From: Nanobdellota archaeon
GTDB taxonomy: Archaea; Nanobdellota; Nanobdellia; Pacearchaeales; GW2011-AR1
Reading direction: 5' to 3'
DNA length: 64,000 bases
NCBI GenBank assembly: GCA_023397215.1
Contig: JAEWUG010000032.1
Location: 1 to 64,000, forward strand
This document shows, in pieces, positions 38,104 to 46,652 of this stretch (positions are counted from its first letter, which is position 1; the number at the start of each line of letters is the position of its first letter). The position numbers and the translations under genes are program-made. A model generated the notes under the pieces. The model did no database searches. It was not told where the DNA came from and saw nothing but the letters and a program-made list of their open reading frames with translations.

Positions 38104-38825
38104 TTTAAACCGAATTTATAATCTATTTTCTTTGAATCGTAAATTTCTTTTTTAAATAATAATCTTTGTAAGTTTACTTTAATTATTTTAAACAATAAAG
38201 AAAAATAATTCTTTTTAAATCTTCTAGCAGAAGTATAATTATATATTTTTAATATTTTAAATTTACCAATTTTAGAAGATTCATTAAAATAATGACTATC
38301 TTCTCCATAAATTATTCTTTCATCAAAACCATTTATTTTTTTATGAATTTCTTTTGTAGATAATATCCCTGCTGCTCCAGTACATAACTTCCTAGAGAAA
38401 TATCTTGAAGAATAAATAAAAAAATTATTTAATGCAAATAAAATTCTATATTTTAATTTATCATCTACCTTTAATAAAAATGTTGCAACTTCTATTCCTT
38501 GATTAAGTAAAATATTTATTCTCTCTATAAAATTTTGTTTTAAAATAATATCAGAATCTAGAAATAGAATATTATTATAATTAGCATTTTTTTCACCTTG
38601 GTTTCTTGCATAACCAGGACCTTTTGCTGATTTTAATTTTATAATTTTAAACTTATTAAACTTTCTAGAATAATCTTTTGCAATTTTAAGAGTATTATCT
38701 TTACTTTTACTATCTACAAAAATTATTTCAAAGTTTTGTTTTGTTTGATTTAATAAAGACTCAAATAAAGGCGAAAGATATTTTTCTTCATTTAATGCAA
38801 TAATGATTATACTTATGTTTTTCAT
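38100..38825 (-). CDS. Family 2 glycosyltransferase
   Basis: A 241-residue GT-A enzyme starting NISIIIIALNEEKYLSPLFE. It has the nucleotide-binding DSKSKDNT region, the metal motif LFLDSDI (DxD) and a later GFDERIIYGEDSHYF acceptor-site motif. It would transfer a sugar from a nucleotide- or dolichol-linked donor, perhaps for surface glycans. No hydrophobic segment is visible. No other glycosylation gene is nearby. Confidence 0.85.
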   Translation of the reverse strand: MKNISIIIIALNEEKYLSPLFESLLNQTKQNFEIIFVDSKSKDNTLKIAKDYSRKFNKFKIIKLKSAKGPGYARNQGEKNANYNNILFLDSDIILKQNFIERINILLNQGIEVATFLLKVDDKLKYRILFALNNFFIYSSRYFSRKLCTGAAGILSTKEIHKKINGFDERIIYGEDSHYFNESSKIGKFKILKIYNYTSARRFKKNYFSLLFKIIKVNLQRLLFKKEIYDSKKIDYKFGLN

Positions 38826-38857
38826 ATTTTATTTTGAAATAAAAAGTTTATATAATT

Positions 38858-39589
38858 TTAGAAAAGAGTAGATTTCTTTTTTATACCTAGATTATTAATT
38901 TCAAAGATCATTTCTTTTTCTTTTATACTTCTATGTTTTTTTAAAATCATTTTTCGTTTACCAAAATTAAATTGTAACTCAATTAAACATTTACTCCAGT
39001 ATTTTAATAAATCCCCACCAACCATATTAACAGATTTTTCAATTTTATCTAAATCTTGAACAAAATTAGAATAAACTTGATTTGTTACTAAAATACAAAT
39101 ATTCTTTTTTCTTGCAATTTCATTTAAGAGCATTAATTGTTTTGCTAATTTTTGATTTACTTTTTGTATCTCCTCTGTTTTTTTTGTTTGAATAGCATTT
39201 GCTAATTCAATTCTGTATAACATGCCTATAGAATCTACGATAATTAAAGAAAAGTTTGTATTTTTTATTTTTTCATTTAATTCTTCAAAAATTTTCTCTT
39301 GTTCTAAAAAATTTGTTGGTTTGAAAATAAAAACATTTTTTAAATCTTTTTTTATCTCTTCAGAAGAACCATTATGAATTTGTTTATAACGATCTATAGA
39401 AAAACTTGCTTCTGTATCTATAAATAAAACTTTATTACCCTTTTTTGATTGGCTTACACAAACACACATACAAAAATTACTTTTTCCACTACCACCAGGT
39501 CCATAAACAGTATTAATAATATCTGTTTCATAACCACCATATAAAAATTTGTTCAAGTCATAGCTACCTGCTGATATTTTATTCTCCAT
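38858..39589 (-). CDS. radB: DNA repair and recombination protein RadB
   Basis: A 243-residue RecA-family protein lacking the N-terminal domain of RadA. Walker A is GPGGSGKS at 30-37, and Walker B is FSLIIVDSIG. The start SAGSYDLNKFLYGGYETDII is typical of RadB. It is a RadA paralogue that supports recombination and Holliday-junction processing. It lies 39 bases after scpA in the same direction. Confidence 0.88.
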   Translation of the reverse strand: MENKISAGSYDLNKFLYGGYETDIINTVYGPGGSGKSNFCMCVCVSQSKKGNKVLFIDTEASFSIDRYKQIHNGSSEEIKKDLKNVFIFKPTNFLEQEKIFEELNEKIKNTNFSLIIVDSIGMLYRIELANAIQTKKTEEIQKVNQKLAKQLMLLNEIARKKNICILVTNQVYSNFVQDLDKIEKSVNMVGGDLLKYWSKCLIELQFNFGKRKMILKKHRSIKEKEMIFEINNLGIKKKSTLF

Positions 39590-39628
39590 TTATATAAAGA
39601 GAATTTTAAAGTTAAAAGTATTTAGATT

Positions 39629-40420
39629 CTAAATATTATTTATAAGTTCTAATTCTTCCTTAAGCTTAATTTTTTCTTCAGGATGCATTTCTTTAGAAAT
39701 ATGGATATCTTCAAAATGTATGGGTTGCCATAAATAAATTTTTTTATCATTTGCTAAATGAAGTAAAGGTAAAAATAAAGATAATTTTTGATCTTTTTCA
39801 TAAGCAATCTCTTGAAATTTCATTAAGTTTCTTCCAGAAATTAGAATATTCTGAGTTATAACTGAATACATTTTTTGAATCCTAATTGTTAATGGAACTT
39901 GTTTTTTAGGAAGTAAATTTGAAGTTGCTTTTTGTGTTTGAAATGTTTTAATTTGTCTTTTAATTCTTTTATTTTCAGTATTAATTGCATGATTTAAGGC
40001 TTTCATTAATTCATCAAGAGTTACTTTTTTGTGTCTTGCTAAAGGTGTTTTTAAAACAAGAATAGGTAAACTTTCTTCGTCTATTTCTTCAAAAGAACTA
40101 AAATTCAAGATTGACTGTATTTCTTTTTTTCCATAAAGTGAATCATTTAATTCTTGAATATAATCATCAGCTAAAATGTCAGACTTTAATCTTAAAATTA
40201 AAGCACAAGCAAGTAAAACTTTAGAAGAAATAAAAAAATTTTCTTCTTCAAGCCTCTTAATTGTTTCAATATATTTATCTGCTAAAATGGTTAAGTCAAT
40301 ATCCCAAGGATCTAATTGTTCTGTTTTAATTAAATCATAAATAATAGACTGCCAACTTAGTTCATTACTTGTTATTAAATCAAAAAATTGATTCTGATTA
40401 ATTTTATCCTCTTTTTTCAT
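39629..40420 (-). CDS. scpA: Segregation and condensation protein ScpA
   Basis: A 263-residue kleisin. The N-terminal helical domain (FFDLITSNELSWQSIIYDLI, then LDPWDIDLTILADKYIE) and LLACALILRLKSD are characteristic. A C-terminal winged helix covers about 195-262. It would bridge SMC heads in chromosome condensation. Neither smc nor scpB is in the window. It is cotranscribed with radB, linking chromosome maintenance functions. Confidence 0.88.
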   Translation of the reverse strand: MKKEDKINQNQFFDLITSNELSWQSIIYDLIKTEQLDPWDIDLTILADKYIETIKRLEEENFFISSKVLLACALILRLKSDILADDYIQELNDSLYGKKEIQSILNFSSFEEIDEESLPILVLKTPLARHKKVTLDELMKALNHAINTENKRIKRQIKTFQTQKATSNLLPKKQVPLTIRIQKMYSVITQNILISGRNLMKFQEIAYEKDQKLSLFLPLLHLANDKKIYLWQPIHFEDIHISKEMHPEEKIKLKEELELINNI

Positions 40421-40526
40421 AAATAAAATTATCTTAATTGTTTAATAAAGGTTAGGATAAATTTATTGTCACTAACCAATCATAACAAACCAAAAGATTT
40501 ATAAACTATGTATCTTTAATTATATT

Positions 40527-40597
40527 ATCACCTCTTTTTCCCCAGGAGAGAGCGATAAGGCCACTATTTAGCTCGCTTTATCGCATCTCCCAGGGTT
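40527..40597 (+). ncRNA. Candidate structured RNA with its own promoter
   Basis: A G+C-rich island in an AT-rich intergenic region folds into a long two-part hairpin. The outer arms are 40540-40549 and 40586-40595; the inner arms are GCGATAAGG (40552-40560) and CTTTATCGC (40576-40584), with a 15-base loop. A perfect TATA box TTTATAAA (40498-40505) on the plus strand has no coding gene after it and would start a transcript near 40527. On the minus strand the outer arms pair even better through G-U pairs, so the strand is uncertain. I see no C/D boxes and no ACA box. Confidence 0.5.
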
Positions 40598-40674
40598 ATA
40601 ATTATTTTAAAAGTACTTTATTAATTTAAAAATAATATTATTTAAAATTAAATATATTTAAGAAAAGTTAGATT

Positions 40675-40899
40675 TTATGCTAATTTTGCTTCAACTTCTT
40701 TTTTATCAAATTCAGTAAAGTGACATCTTCCACAATAAGCTCTTCCTTTTCCAAGAGATAAAAAAATACCAGGACCACATCTTGGACAAGTTCTTGCTTT
40801 AATTAATTTTTCACCTTCAACTTTGTATTTTGTATATTTTTTAGAAGGTTTATTATTAATATGTTTTTTCTTTCCTTTAATTTTTGATTTAATTGCCAT
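40675..40899 (-). CDS. rps27ae: Ribosomal protein eS31 (S27ae)
   Basis: A 74-residue basic protein with the zinc site CPRCGPG...CGRC (RTCPRCGPGIFLSLGKGRAY) diagnostic of eS31. Archaeal copies lack the ubiquitin fusion seen in eukaryotes, as here. It binds the small-subunit head/beak. The start overlaps the end of eS24 by 11 bases. It is the last gene of the rpo7-spt4-eS24-eS31 operon. Confidence 0.93.
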   Translation of the reverse strand: MAIKSKIKGKKKHINNKPSKKYTKYKVEGEKLIKARTCPRCGPGIFLSLGKGRAYCGRCHFTEFDKKEVEAKLA

Positions 40900-41263
40900 C
40901 TTTTATTTCTTCTCCTTTTTTTAATTCTAATTCCTTTTCTTTTGCTTCTTTTTCCTGTTGTTTTTTCTTTTTTAATTCAGCTTCAAGAGCTCTTTTTTCT
41001 TCTGCTAATTTTAATCTAACTTTTTTAGGTATTATTGTATATTTTTCTTTTGATTCTTTACTTTTATAAACATAAATTTTAATGCTAAAAGAATTTTTCC
41101 CAAAATTATTATTTATTTTTTGAATAACTGTTAATTCAGGATCTTTTCCCAATTCTGCTATAATTTCTTTTTTTGTAGGTAATGTTTCATTAATTATTTC
41201 AAATAAAAATTCATCTCTTTCTAAAAAAGGATTTTCAATTTGTTCAATTATTTTTGATTTCAT
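40889..41263 (-). CDS. rps24e: Ribosomal protein eS24
   Basis: A 124-residue protein of the eS24 family: the segments NPFLERDEFLFEI, LPTKKEIIAELGK and SIKIYVYKSKE follow the archaeal pattern, with a lysine/glutamate-rich C-terminal tail longer than usual. It overlaps spt4 by 4 bases and eS31 by 11 bases, giving tight coupling. Confidence 0.9.
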   Translation of the reverse strand: MKSKIIEQIENPFLERDEFLFEIINETLPTKKEIIAELGKDPELTVIQKINNNFGKNSFSIKIYVYKSKESKEKYTIIPKKVRLKLAEEKRALEAELKKKKQQEKEAKEKELELKKGEEIKDGN

Positions 41264-41448
41264 TTTGTTTTAATAGCAAACTCTCCTTTTTTATGTATTT
41301 CTAATTTATTCGCAATTTCAGATTTTTCAGGATTAAAAACATAAACTCTTCCTTTAAATGAATCATTTGAAGGTGTTTCTCCACAAATAGGACATTTATC
41401 TCCTTGATATATTGCTTTACAATTTAAACATGCTTTTTCTTTTGCCAT
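41260..41448 (-). CDS. spt4: Transcription elongation factor Spt4 (RpoE'')
   Basis: A 62-residue protein with two zinc-binding pairs, CLNC and CPIC, then a short beta domain (GRVYVFNPEKSEIA). This is the archaeal Spt4 size and layout. It partners Spt5 on RNA polymerase for processive elongation. It begins one base after the rpo7 stop codon. Confidence 0.93.
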   Translation of the reverse strand: MAKEKACLNCKAIYQGDKCPICGETPSNDSFKGRVYVFNPEKSEIANKLEIHKKGEFAIKTK

Positions 41449-41449
41449 T

Positions 41450-42031
41450 TTATTTTTTCTTTTCTAATTTTTCTTTTTTAATTGGTAATTTCTTTGCTCT
41501 TTCTTTTTCTTGAGTAACCCATTCTAATTTTCCTAATCCAGGTTGTCTCATAGTAAGACCAATTTTAGGCTGTTCTCCCCTATAAGATATTGCAACAATT
41601 CTCGCAATACAATTATCTCCTTTTAATAAAGATCTTTTACTTTCTTTTCCTGATAAAGTACCTGTATCTGAAAATGAAACAAAGTCATCCATTGTTTGAG
41701 AAATATGAATCATTCCTTTAATAACTCCTAAATTGATAAAAGCACCAAAATTTGTGATTTCGTCTAAGGTTCCATAAACTACTTCTTGTAACTCTGGTCT
41801 AAAAACAATTATCTTGAATGTAGATTCATAATAAGCTGCACCGTCACCTGGAATAATTACGCCTTCTTTTACATCTAATACATCTAAAACTGCAACAGTT
41901 ACTCCAATATCTTTATCTTGAAAACCAATATAAGATTCTTCTAATTGTTTTTTCACAGCTTCATCAGTATCTTCCCCAAATTTTTCAGGACTTACTCTAA
42001 CATAGTCTGTTACTAATAATTCATAGAACAT
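41450..42031 (-). CDS. rpoE: RNA polymerase subunit Rpo7 (RpoE')
   Basis: A 193-residue protein. The N-terminal RNP-like domain (MFYELLVTDYVRVSPEKFG) is followed by an S1 domain from about residue 80 (EVVYGTLDEITNFGAFINLG). Together with Rpo4 it forms the polymerase stalk that binds nascent RNA. First gene of the operon with spt4, eS24 and eS31, an arrangement well known in archaea. It diverges from dnaG across a 255-base region. Confidence 0.95.
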   Translation of the reverse strand: MFYELLVTDYVRVSPEKFGEDTDEAVKKQLEESYIGFQDKDIGVTVAVLDVLDVKEGVIIPGDGAAYYESTFKIIVFRPELQEVVYGTLDEITNFGAFINLGVIKGMIHISQTMDDFVSFSDTGTLSGKESKRSLLKGDNCIARIVAISYRGEQPKIGLTMRQPGLGKLEWVTQEKERAKKLPIKKEKLEKKK

Positions 42032-42141
42032 AAACTATTGAAAAAAAATTAATTTATAAATCTTGCTATTAAAAACATTAAGACAAGTTTAATTAAAATA
42101 ATTAAAGGAAAAATTTATAAATTAATTTTTTCTGTTTATTT

Positions 42142-42258
42142 TGTAGAAAAAGTGACTTCACAATAAGAATTCATGATTATACACTTATCACAATCATATT
42201 CAGTTTAGAGTTTAATTAGTTAGACTTAATAAGAATCTAGTGACGAATTTTTTCTACA
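42142..42258 (+). ncRNA. Structured leader or small RNA upstream of dnaG
   Basis: A 117-base segment is closed by a perfect 10-base stem, TGTAGAAAAA (42142-42151) with TTTTTCTACA (42249-42258). Inside are two hairpins. One is GAAT-x2-ATGATT with AATCATATTC (42168-42201), loop 13. The other is AGTTTAA/TTAGACT (42208-42225), loop TTAG. GTGAC occurs at both inner borders of the closing stem. A TATA box AAATTTATAAATT (42111-42123) places transcription start at the first base of the stem. It may be the dnaG 5' leader or a separate RNA. It does not match 5S rRNA. Confidence 0.5.
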
Positions 42259-42286
42259 AATATTAACTAAATTAAAGGAGAAAAAC

Positions 42287-43426
42287 ATGGCAAAAATTAG
42301 TCCGTCGTCTATAAAATATTCTATAATTGCAGACTTTGTTGCAGATGGGCCTTTTCAAAAACCTGATGTAATTGGTGCAATTTTTGGTCAAACAGAAGGG
42401 TTATTAGGCTCTGATATGGAATTAAGAGAATTACAAAAAAATGGAAAAATAGGTAGAGTAGATGTTGATTTAATCAGTGAAAATGGAAAAACTAAGGGAG
42501 AGATAATTATTCCAACAGCACTTGATAGAACAGAAACAACAATTATTGCAGCTTCAATTGAAACAATTGATAAAATTGGCCCAACTGATGCTAAAATTAC
42601 TGTAAGAGAAATAGAAGATGTTAGAGGAAGTAAAAGAGATTATATCATGGAAAGAGCAAAACAACTTTTATCCAATATTAAAAATGAAGGTATGAATTCT
42701 CGTGAAATGGAAACAGAATTAAGAGATTCTACTAGAACATCAAAAATTGTTTCTTATGGTGATGAAGGACTTGCAGCAGGACCTGAAGTTGAAAGTTCTA
42801 ATGAAATTATAGTTGTTGAAGGAAGAGCAGATGTTGTTAATTTACTAAAAGCAGGAATTAATAATGTAATAGGCATGCAAGGAACAAAACTTCCAAAAAC
42901 AATTGCAATATTAGGCAATGAGAAAGAATTAACTTTATTTGTTGACGGAGATAGAGGAGGAAAATTAATCATTGAAAATGTTTGTGCTAATGCAAGAGTA
43001 GCATATATAACTAGTGCTCCTGATGGAAAGGAAGTAGAAGAATTAACTAGCAAAGAAATTCTTCAAGCTTTAAGAAAAAAAGTAACTTATGAAGAATATT
43101 TTAAAAATTCAAAGAATACTTCTTCAAGTGAAGAAAATATCCAAAAAAGAGCAATAACTAATGAAGATAAAAAGAAAATTAGAGAATTTGAATCTGAAAT
43201 TAAGGGAAAGAATGTCTTAATATTAGATGAAAATTTAAATGTAATCAAGAATATTCCTATTTCAAGATTATCTTCAACTAGAACAAAAAATGCATTTATT
43301 TTGGTAACATCTAGTGTTACAATGAGTATAATTAATTTTGCAGAAGATCTTAATGCAAAAGCAATAGCAGCTAAAACATTTGGAAGAATACCTCAAAATA
43401 CAAATCTTGAATTTATCTCAATTTAA
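42287..43426 (+). CDS. dnaG: Archaeal DnaG (Toprim primase/exosome protein)
   Basis: A 379-residue archaeal DnaG. The Toprim motifs are IVVEGRADVVNLL (E178) and FVDGDRGG (D220, D222), preceded by the archaeal N-terminal domain. In archaea this protein is mainly found with the RNA exosome and poly(A)-rich RNA, with some primase activity reported. A Shine-Dalgarno AAAGGAGA lies 5 bases before the ATG, consistent with a long leader mRNA starting near 42142. Confidence 0.93.
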   Translation: MAKISPSSIKYSIIADFVADGPFQKPDVIGAIFGQTEGLLGSDMELRELQKNGKIGRVDVDLISENGKTKGEIIIPTALDRTETTIIAASIETIDKIGPTDAKITVREIEDVRGSKRDYIMERAKQLLSNIKNEGMNSREMETELRDSTRTSKIVSYGDEGLAAGPEVESSNEIIVVEGRADVVNLLKAGINNVIGMQGTKLPKTIAILGNEKELTLFVDGDRGGKLIIENVCANARVAYITSAPDGKEVEELTSKEILQALRKKVTYEEYFKNSKNTSSSEENIQKRAITNEDKKKIREFESEIKGKNVLILDENLNVIKNIPISRLSSTRTKNAFILVTSSVTMSIINFAEDLNAKAIAAKTFGRIPQNTNLEFISI

Positions 43427-43433
43427 TTTTTTA

Positions 43434-43470
43434 GGAAATTTATTTTTTTATTTCCCTTTTTTTATTTTTT
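43434..43470 (+). terminator. Hairpin plus T-tract after dnaG
   Basis: GGAAAT (43434-43439) pairs with ATTTCC (43450-43455) over a T-rich loop, followed by long T runs. It sits 7 bases after the dnaG stop and just before the convergent eL40 stop codon. Confidence 0.55.
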
Positions 43471-43474
43471 AGAA

Positions 43475-43639
43475 TTATTTCTTTCTTACAGGTCTAAAAT
43501 CTTTACTAGAACACTTTCTACATCTAGCTTTACCACTTAAAATTTTTAAGTTGTCTAATTTCATTTTATGTTTACAAACCTTACAGACTACTGCATTCTT
43601 GAATAATCTATTCTGTGCTGCAGGAATTTTTGATGCCAT
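43475..43639 (-). CDS. rpl40e: Ribosomal protein eL40
   Basis: I translated this 54-residue protein directly: it begins MASKIPAAQNRLFKNAVVC and ends SSKDFRPVRKK. Four cysteines form a zinc finger (CKVC near residue 19 and CRKC near 40), and the AQNRLF start and the basic C-terminus match archaeal eL40. Archaeal copies lack the ubiquitin fusion found in eukaryotes. It is monocistronic, convergent with dnaG. Confidence 0.85.
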   Translation of the reverse strand: MASKIPAAQNRLFKNAVVCKVCKHKMKLDNLKILSGKARCRKCSSKDFRPVRKK

Positions 43640-43756
43640 ATTAATCTATTCAAATTAAGGTTTTTAAGTCTTATGATTATTTAATTATTAAAAATTTTAT
43701 AAATAATTAAAAATAGCAAACTTTAAAAATTAAATAAAACTTCGTGTTATTATATT

Positions 43757-43771
43757 GCTCTCGTAGTCTAG
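43757..43771 (+). repeat. 15-base copy of the tRNA-Glu 5' end
   Basis: GCTCTCGTAGTCTAG is identical to the first 15 bases of tRNA-Glu (43815-43829), 58 bases upstream. Bases 43760-43769 can pair with 43796-43805 with a single mismatch, enclosing a small AACAT/ATGTT hairpin, so the copy sits in a structured stretch. It may be a remnant of an earlier integration or tRNA duplication. Confidence 0.6.
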
Positions 43772-43814
43772 AGTAACATTAAAATGTTTCACAAAAGACA
43801 ACGAGTGTAAGAAT

Positions 43815-43887
43815 GCTCTCGTAGTCTAGTGGCCAAGGATGCTGCCCTTTCACGGCAGTGACCCGGGTTCAAATCCCGGCGGGAGCA
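43815..43887 (+). tRNA. tRNA-Glu (anticodon TTC)
   Basis: A complete cloverleaf. The acceptor stem is GCTCTCG/CGGGAGC plus discriminator A, the anticodon stem CTGCC/GGCAG holds the loop CTTTCAC (anticodon TTC), and the T-stem CCGGG/CCCGG holds TTCAAAT. No CCA is encoded. An integrase gene starts 215 bases downstream, so the 3' end is a likely attachment site. Confidence 0.96.
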
Positions 43888-44102
43888 TATAGCATTCTGA
43901 GCATTTCTTGGAACAAAAAATTTATTTTTATCGACGCTGAACATAAAAATATATCAAAAAGACACTACGATAAAATAACATAGAAAATGTTGTACAAAAT
44001 TAGACAACTTTTGATTTTTGATTATATTTATAATCGGATTATTTGTGTCACAAGTAGGTGGTCGACAAGATATATATATGTCCATCCAGCACACAACACA
44101 CG

Positions 44103-45278
44103 ATGGCGAAACTAGATCCATATAATACAAAAGAATCATTTATGAAATGGAAAAATAAAGTTCATGAATTAGGGAAAATTCCGGACTTATCTCAAGAAAA
44201 TTCTGAGCTTGTTTTAAGGTATTTAAGTGATATGGAATTAGGGATAAATACCTCATTAAATAGTAAAAAGGGTTCTAGAAGTTACATTAGACTAAATGCT
44301 GTTAGAATTAGATTGATATTTTTATTAAAGAAATTTCAAGGATATTACAATTTAGATAATATAATTACTATCACAGAAACTCAATTATGTTCATTCTTTG
44401 TAGATATGCGTAACGGCGTAATAAGACGACTTGACGGGCGTGAATATCGGGCAATAAGGGACTTTGTTAAAATATTTAAGGCATTCTGGCACTGGTGGAT
44501 GCTTGTATCAAGAAAGGTAGGAAAAGATGTTCCAGATATAACTCTTTATATAGATTCTTCAGGAGAGAAACCAAGATGGGTTTACTTAAATGAGGAACAA
44601 ATCAAAAAATTATGTGATAATCTTACATTCAAATATAGAGTTCTTGCAATGTTTTTATTTGATACTGGAATTAGAGCTCCAACTGAATTAATGAATATAA
44701 AAAAATCGGATTTTTCGCAAGATTATAAAGAATTAAACATAAGGGATGAAATAAGCAAAACTTTTGGTAGAAGAATAAAATTAATGCTATCTTCAGATTT
44801 AATTAAGCGGTATATTGAAGATTTTCAAATAAAGGATGACGATTATTTATTTACGACTTTGCCTTGTAATGTAAATCGTTACTTGAAGAATAATGCTAGA
44901 AAAATATTAGGAGAAGGATTGAGTCTAGCTGGTCAAAGATATTCCGAGCTTACAATGTATGATTTTAGGCATTGTTCATGTTGTTATTGGTTACCTAGAT
45001 ATAAATCTGAGTCTGCATTAAAGTATAGATTTGGCTGGAAGAAATCTGACAAGATACACTATTACTCTGAATTATTAGGAATGAGAGATACAATAAGTGA
45101 AGATGATTTACTTACTCCAGATGTAAAAACAGAAGTAGAAAAAGAACTTGTTGAAACAAAAAATGAAAATTCATTACTAAAAGAAGAATTAATAGCATTA
45201 CAAGAACAAATGAAAGAGATATTTAGTCAAGTAACTAAATTATCAAATAATTCTTCAATATCCTTAATGTCTAAATAA
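44103..45278 (+). CDS. Tyrosine recombinase (integrase)
   Basis: A 391-residue archaeal phage-type integrase. Visible catalytic motifs are the first Arg in DTGIRAPTEL, a YDFRH box (the HxxRH motif with Tyr replacing the first His), FGWKKSD in the His/Trp position, and the nucleophile Tyr in HYYSELLG. A SAM-like N-terminal domain (about 25-150) and a C-terminal coiled coil (about 345-385) flank the core. The start is the ATG at 44103, since TATATATA (44071-44078) is centred about 27 bases upstream; the frame from 44058 would precede the transcript. It lies next to tRNA-Glu, pointing away. Confidence 0.85.
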   Translation: MAKLDPYNTKESFMKWKNKVHELGKIPDLSQENSELVLRYLSDMELGINTSLNSKKGSRSYIRLNAVRIRLIFLLKKFQGYYNLDNIITITETQLCSFFVDMRNGVIRRLDGREYRAIRDFVKIFKAFWHWWMLVSRKVGKDVPDITLYIDSSGEKPRWVYLNEEQIKKLCDNLTFKYRVLAMFLFDTGIRAPTELMNIKKSDFSQDYKELNIRDEISKTFGRRIKLMLSSDLIKRYIEDFQIKDDDYLFTTLPCNVNRYLKNNARKILGEGLSLAGQRYSELTMYDFRHCSCCYWLPRYKSESALKYRFGWKKSDKIHYYSELLGMRDTISEDDLLTPDVKTEVEKELVETKNENSLLKEELIALQEQMKEIFSQVTKLSNNSSISLMSK

Positions 45279-46639
45279 ATTGCTTTCATTTCCTGCATTC
45301 TTTTAATAGCTTTTTCTGTAAATCCACTTTTTGATACAAAAATAAAATTATAACTTCCAGGATGATTAATATATTTCAATTTTTTTTCTAATTCTTCAAT
45401 AACATCAATATTTAACGGTTTATTAGTCCATTTAACTTCTCCTACCAAAAAATTCTTTTCTTTTAAATTATATGCAAGAATATCTATTTCATTAGCTCTT
45501 CTGTCCCACCATGAGCCAATATTTTCGAAGTTTAATTTTAAACCTCTTAGCTCTTTTGTATTATAAAGAATAAGTAATTCTTTTACTATATTTTCAAAAA
45601 TTCTCCCAACATATCCATTCAAATCTTGTTTTATATATTCAGAAACTAGCTTAGTATTCCCTAAACTTAAGGCTGTTTGATTTGGAAGAATAAATTTGTA
45701 CCAAAATTTAAAAAAATTATCTTTTATTTGATACCTCCCAAGTCTTTCTTTCCCTAATATTGGATCATTCCTTCCAACTAAATCAAGAAGGCTATCCAAT
45801 TTGTTAAGATAGGCTGGCATCACTTGTGAATTTATATTTGTAATATCTTCTATCTCTTTCATTGTCTCTTTTCCAGAGGAAATAGCTCCTAAAATGGCAT
45901 TATATTTTGCATGAACTCTAACATTCTCATATTCTAGTAAATTCTTAGGCTCTTCAAATAGTATAGCTCCTTTTTTTAATATTAAATCGAAGATTCTCTC
46001 ATAAATATCTCCGTTACTTTTTTGAAATTTGTCTAAATAATCTGGAGTTCCACCAAAGACAGAATAAATAAGTATTTTTTCTTCTTCAGACATATTTTTA
46101 AACATTAATCTAAAATCTGAATATCTAAATGGGGAAATTTTTATTTTTTGTGCTCTTCCATAAAGAGCCCCATTCCTACTATCCAATATTTTTTGAATCA
46201 TACCAATAGAAGACCCCAAAAGAATAATCATAATTTTTTTATTCTTTAGTTTTGAATCCCATGCATTTTGTAGACTACTAATATATTCTGGAGCGATATT
46301 CGAGAATCTTTGAAATTCATCAATTGCTAAGACAAATTTTTCTTTATTTGCTTTTTCTCCAATATAGTCAAGAAATTCATAAAAGTCTTTAAAAATTATT
46401 TTATCTCCCAATTGCTCTTCAACCGCTTTAGATAAATAATTTAATATATCACTTTTTTGAGTAACTTCTACATAAAAATAAAATTGATTCTTTATTCCAC
46501 TCAAAAATTGTTTAACTAACTCAGTTTTTCCAACTCTTCTTCTTCCATATAAGACTAACATATTAGAGGAGGATTCTGCATACTTTTCTCGTAAAAACTT
46601 CAATTCATTCTTTCTATCAAAAAATTCTTTTTCTGCCAT
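45227..46639 (-). CDS. Archaeal AAA ATPase with DUF234 nuclease-like domain
   Basis: A 470-residue protein. Its N-terminal STAND/AAA module has Walker A LYGRRRVGKTEL (about 30-41) and Walker B FVLAIDEFQRF. A winged helix follows, then a C-terminal DUF234 domain (about 340-440) with a PD-(D/E)xK-like pattern, NEIDILAY...FLVGEVKW. Such ATPases are very common in archaeal mobile and defence-linked regions, and their function is unsettled. Its 3' end overlaps the integrase 3' end by 52 bases. Its promoter holds a perfect palindrome. Confidence 0.85.
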   Translation of the reverse strand: MAEKEFFDRKNELKFLREKYAESSSNMLVLYGRRRVGKTELVKQFLSGIKNQFYFYVEVTQKSDILNYLSKAVEEQLGDKIIFKDFYEFLDYIGEKANKEKFVLAIDEFQRFSNIAPEYISSLQNAWDSKLKNKKIMIILLGSSIGMIQKILDSRNGALYGRAQKIKISPFRYSDFRLMFKNMSEEEKILIYSVFGGTPDYLDKFQKSNGDIYERIFDLILKKGAILFEEPKNLLEYENVRVHAKYNAILGAISSGKETMKEIEDITNINSQVMPAYLNKLDSLLDLVGRNDPILGKERLGRYQIKDNFFKFWYKFILPNQTALSLGNTKLVSEYIKQDLNGYVGRIFENIVKELLILYNTKELRGLKLNFENIGSWWDRRANEIDILAYNLKEKNFLVGEVKWTNKPLNIDVIEELEKKLKYINHPGSYNFIFVSKSGFTEKAIKRMQEMKAIYLDIKDIEELFDNLVT

Positions 46640-46652
46640 TTAGTATTATCAC

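Noticed and set aside
42142..42258. 5S rRNA, suggested by 117-base length and three-way junction
   Set aside because: The conserved loop and helix sequences of 5S rRNA are missing and the segment is far too AT-rich.
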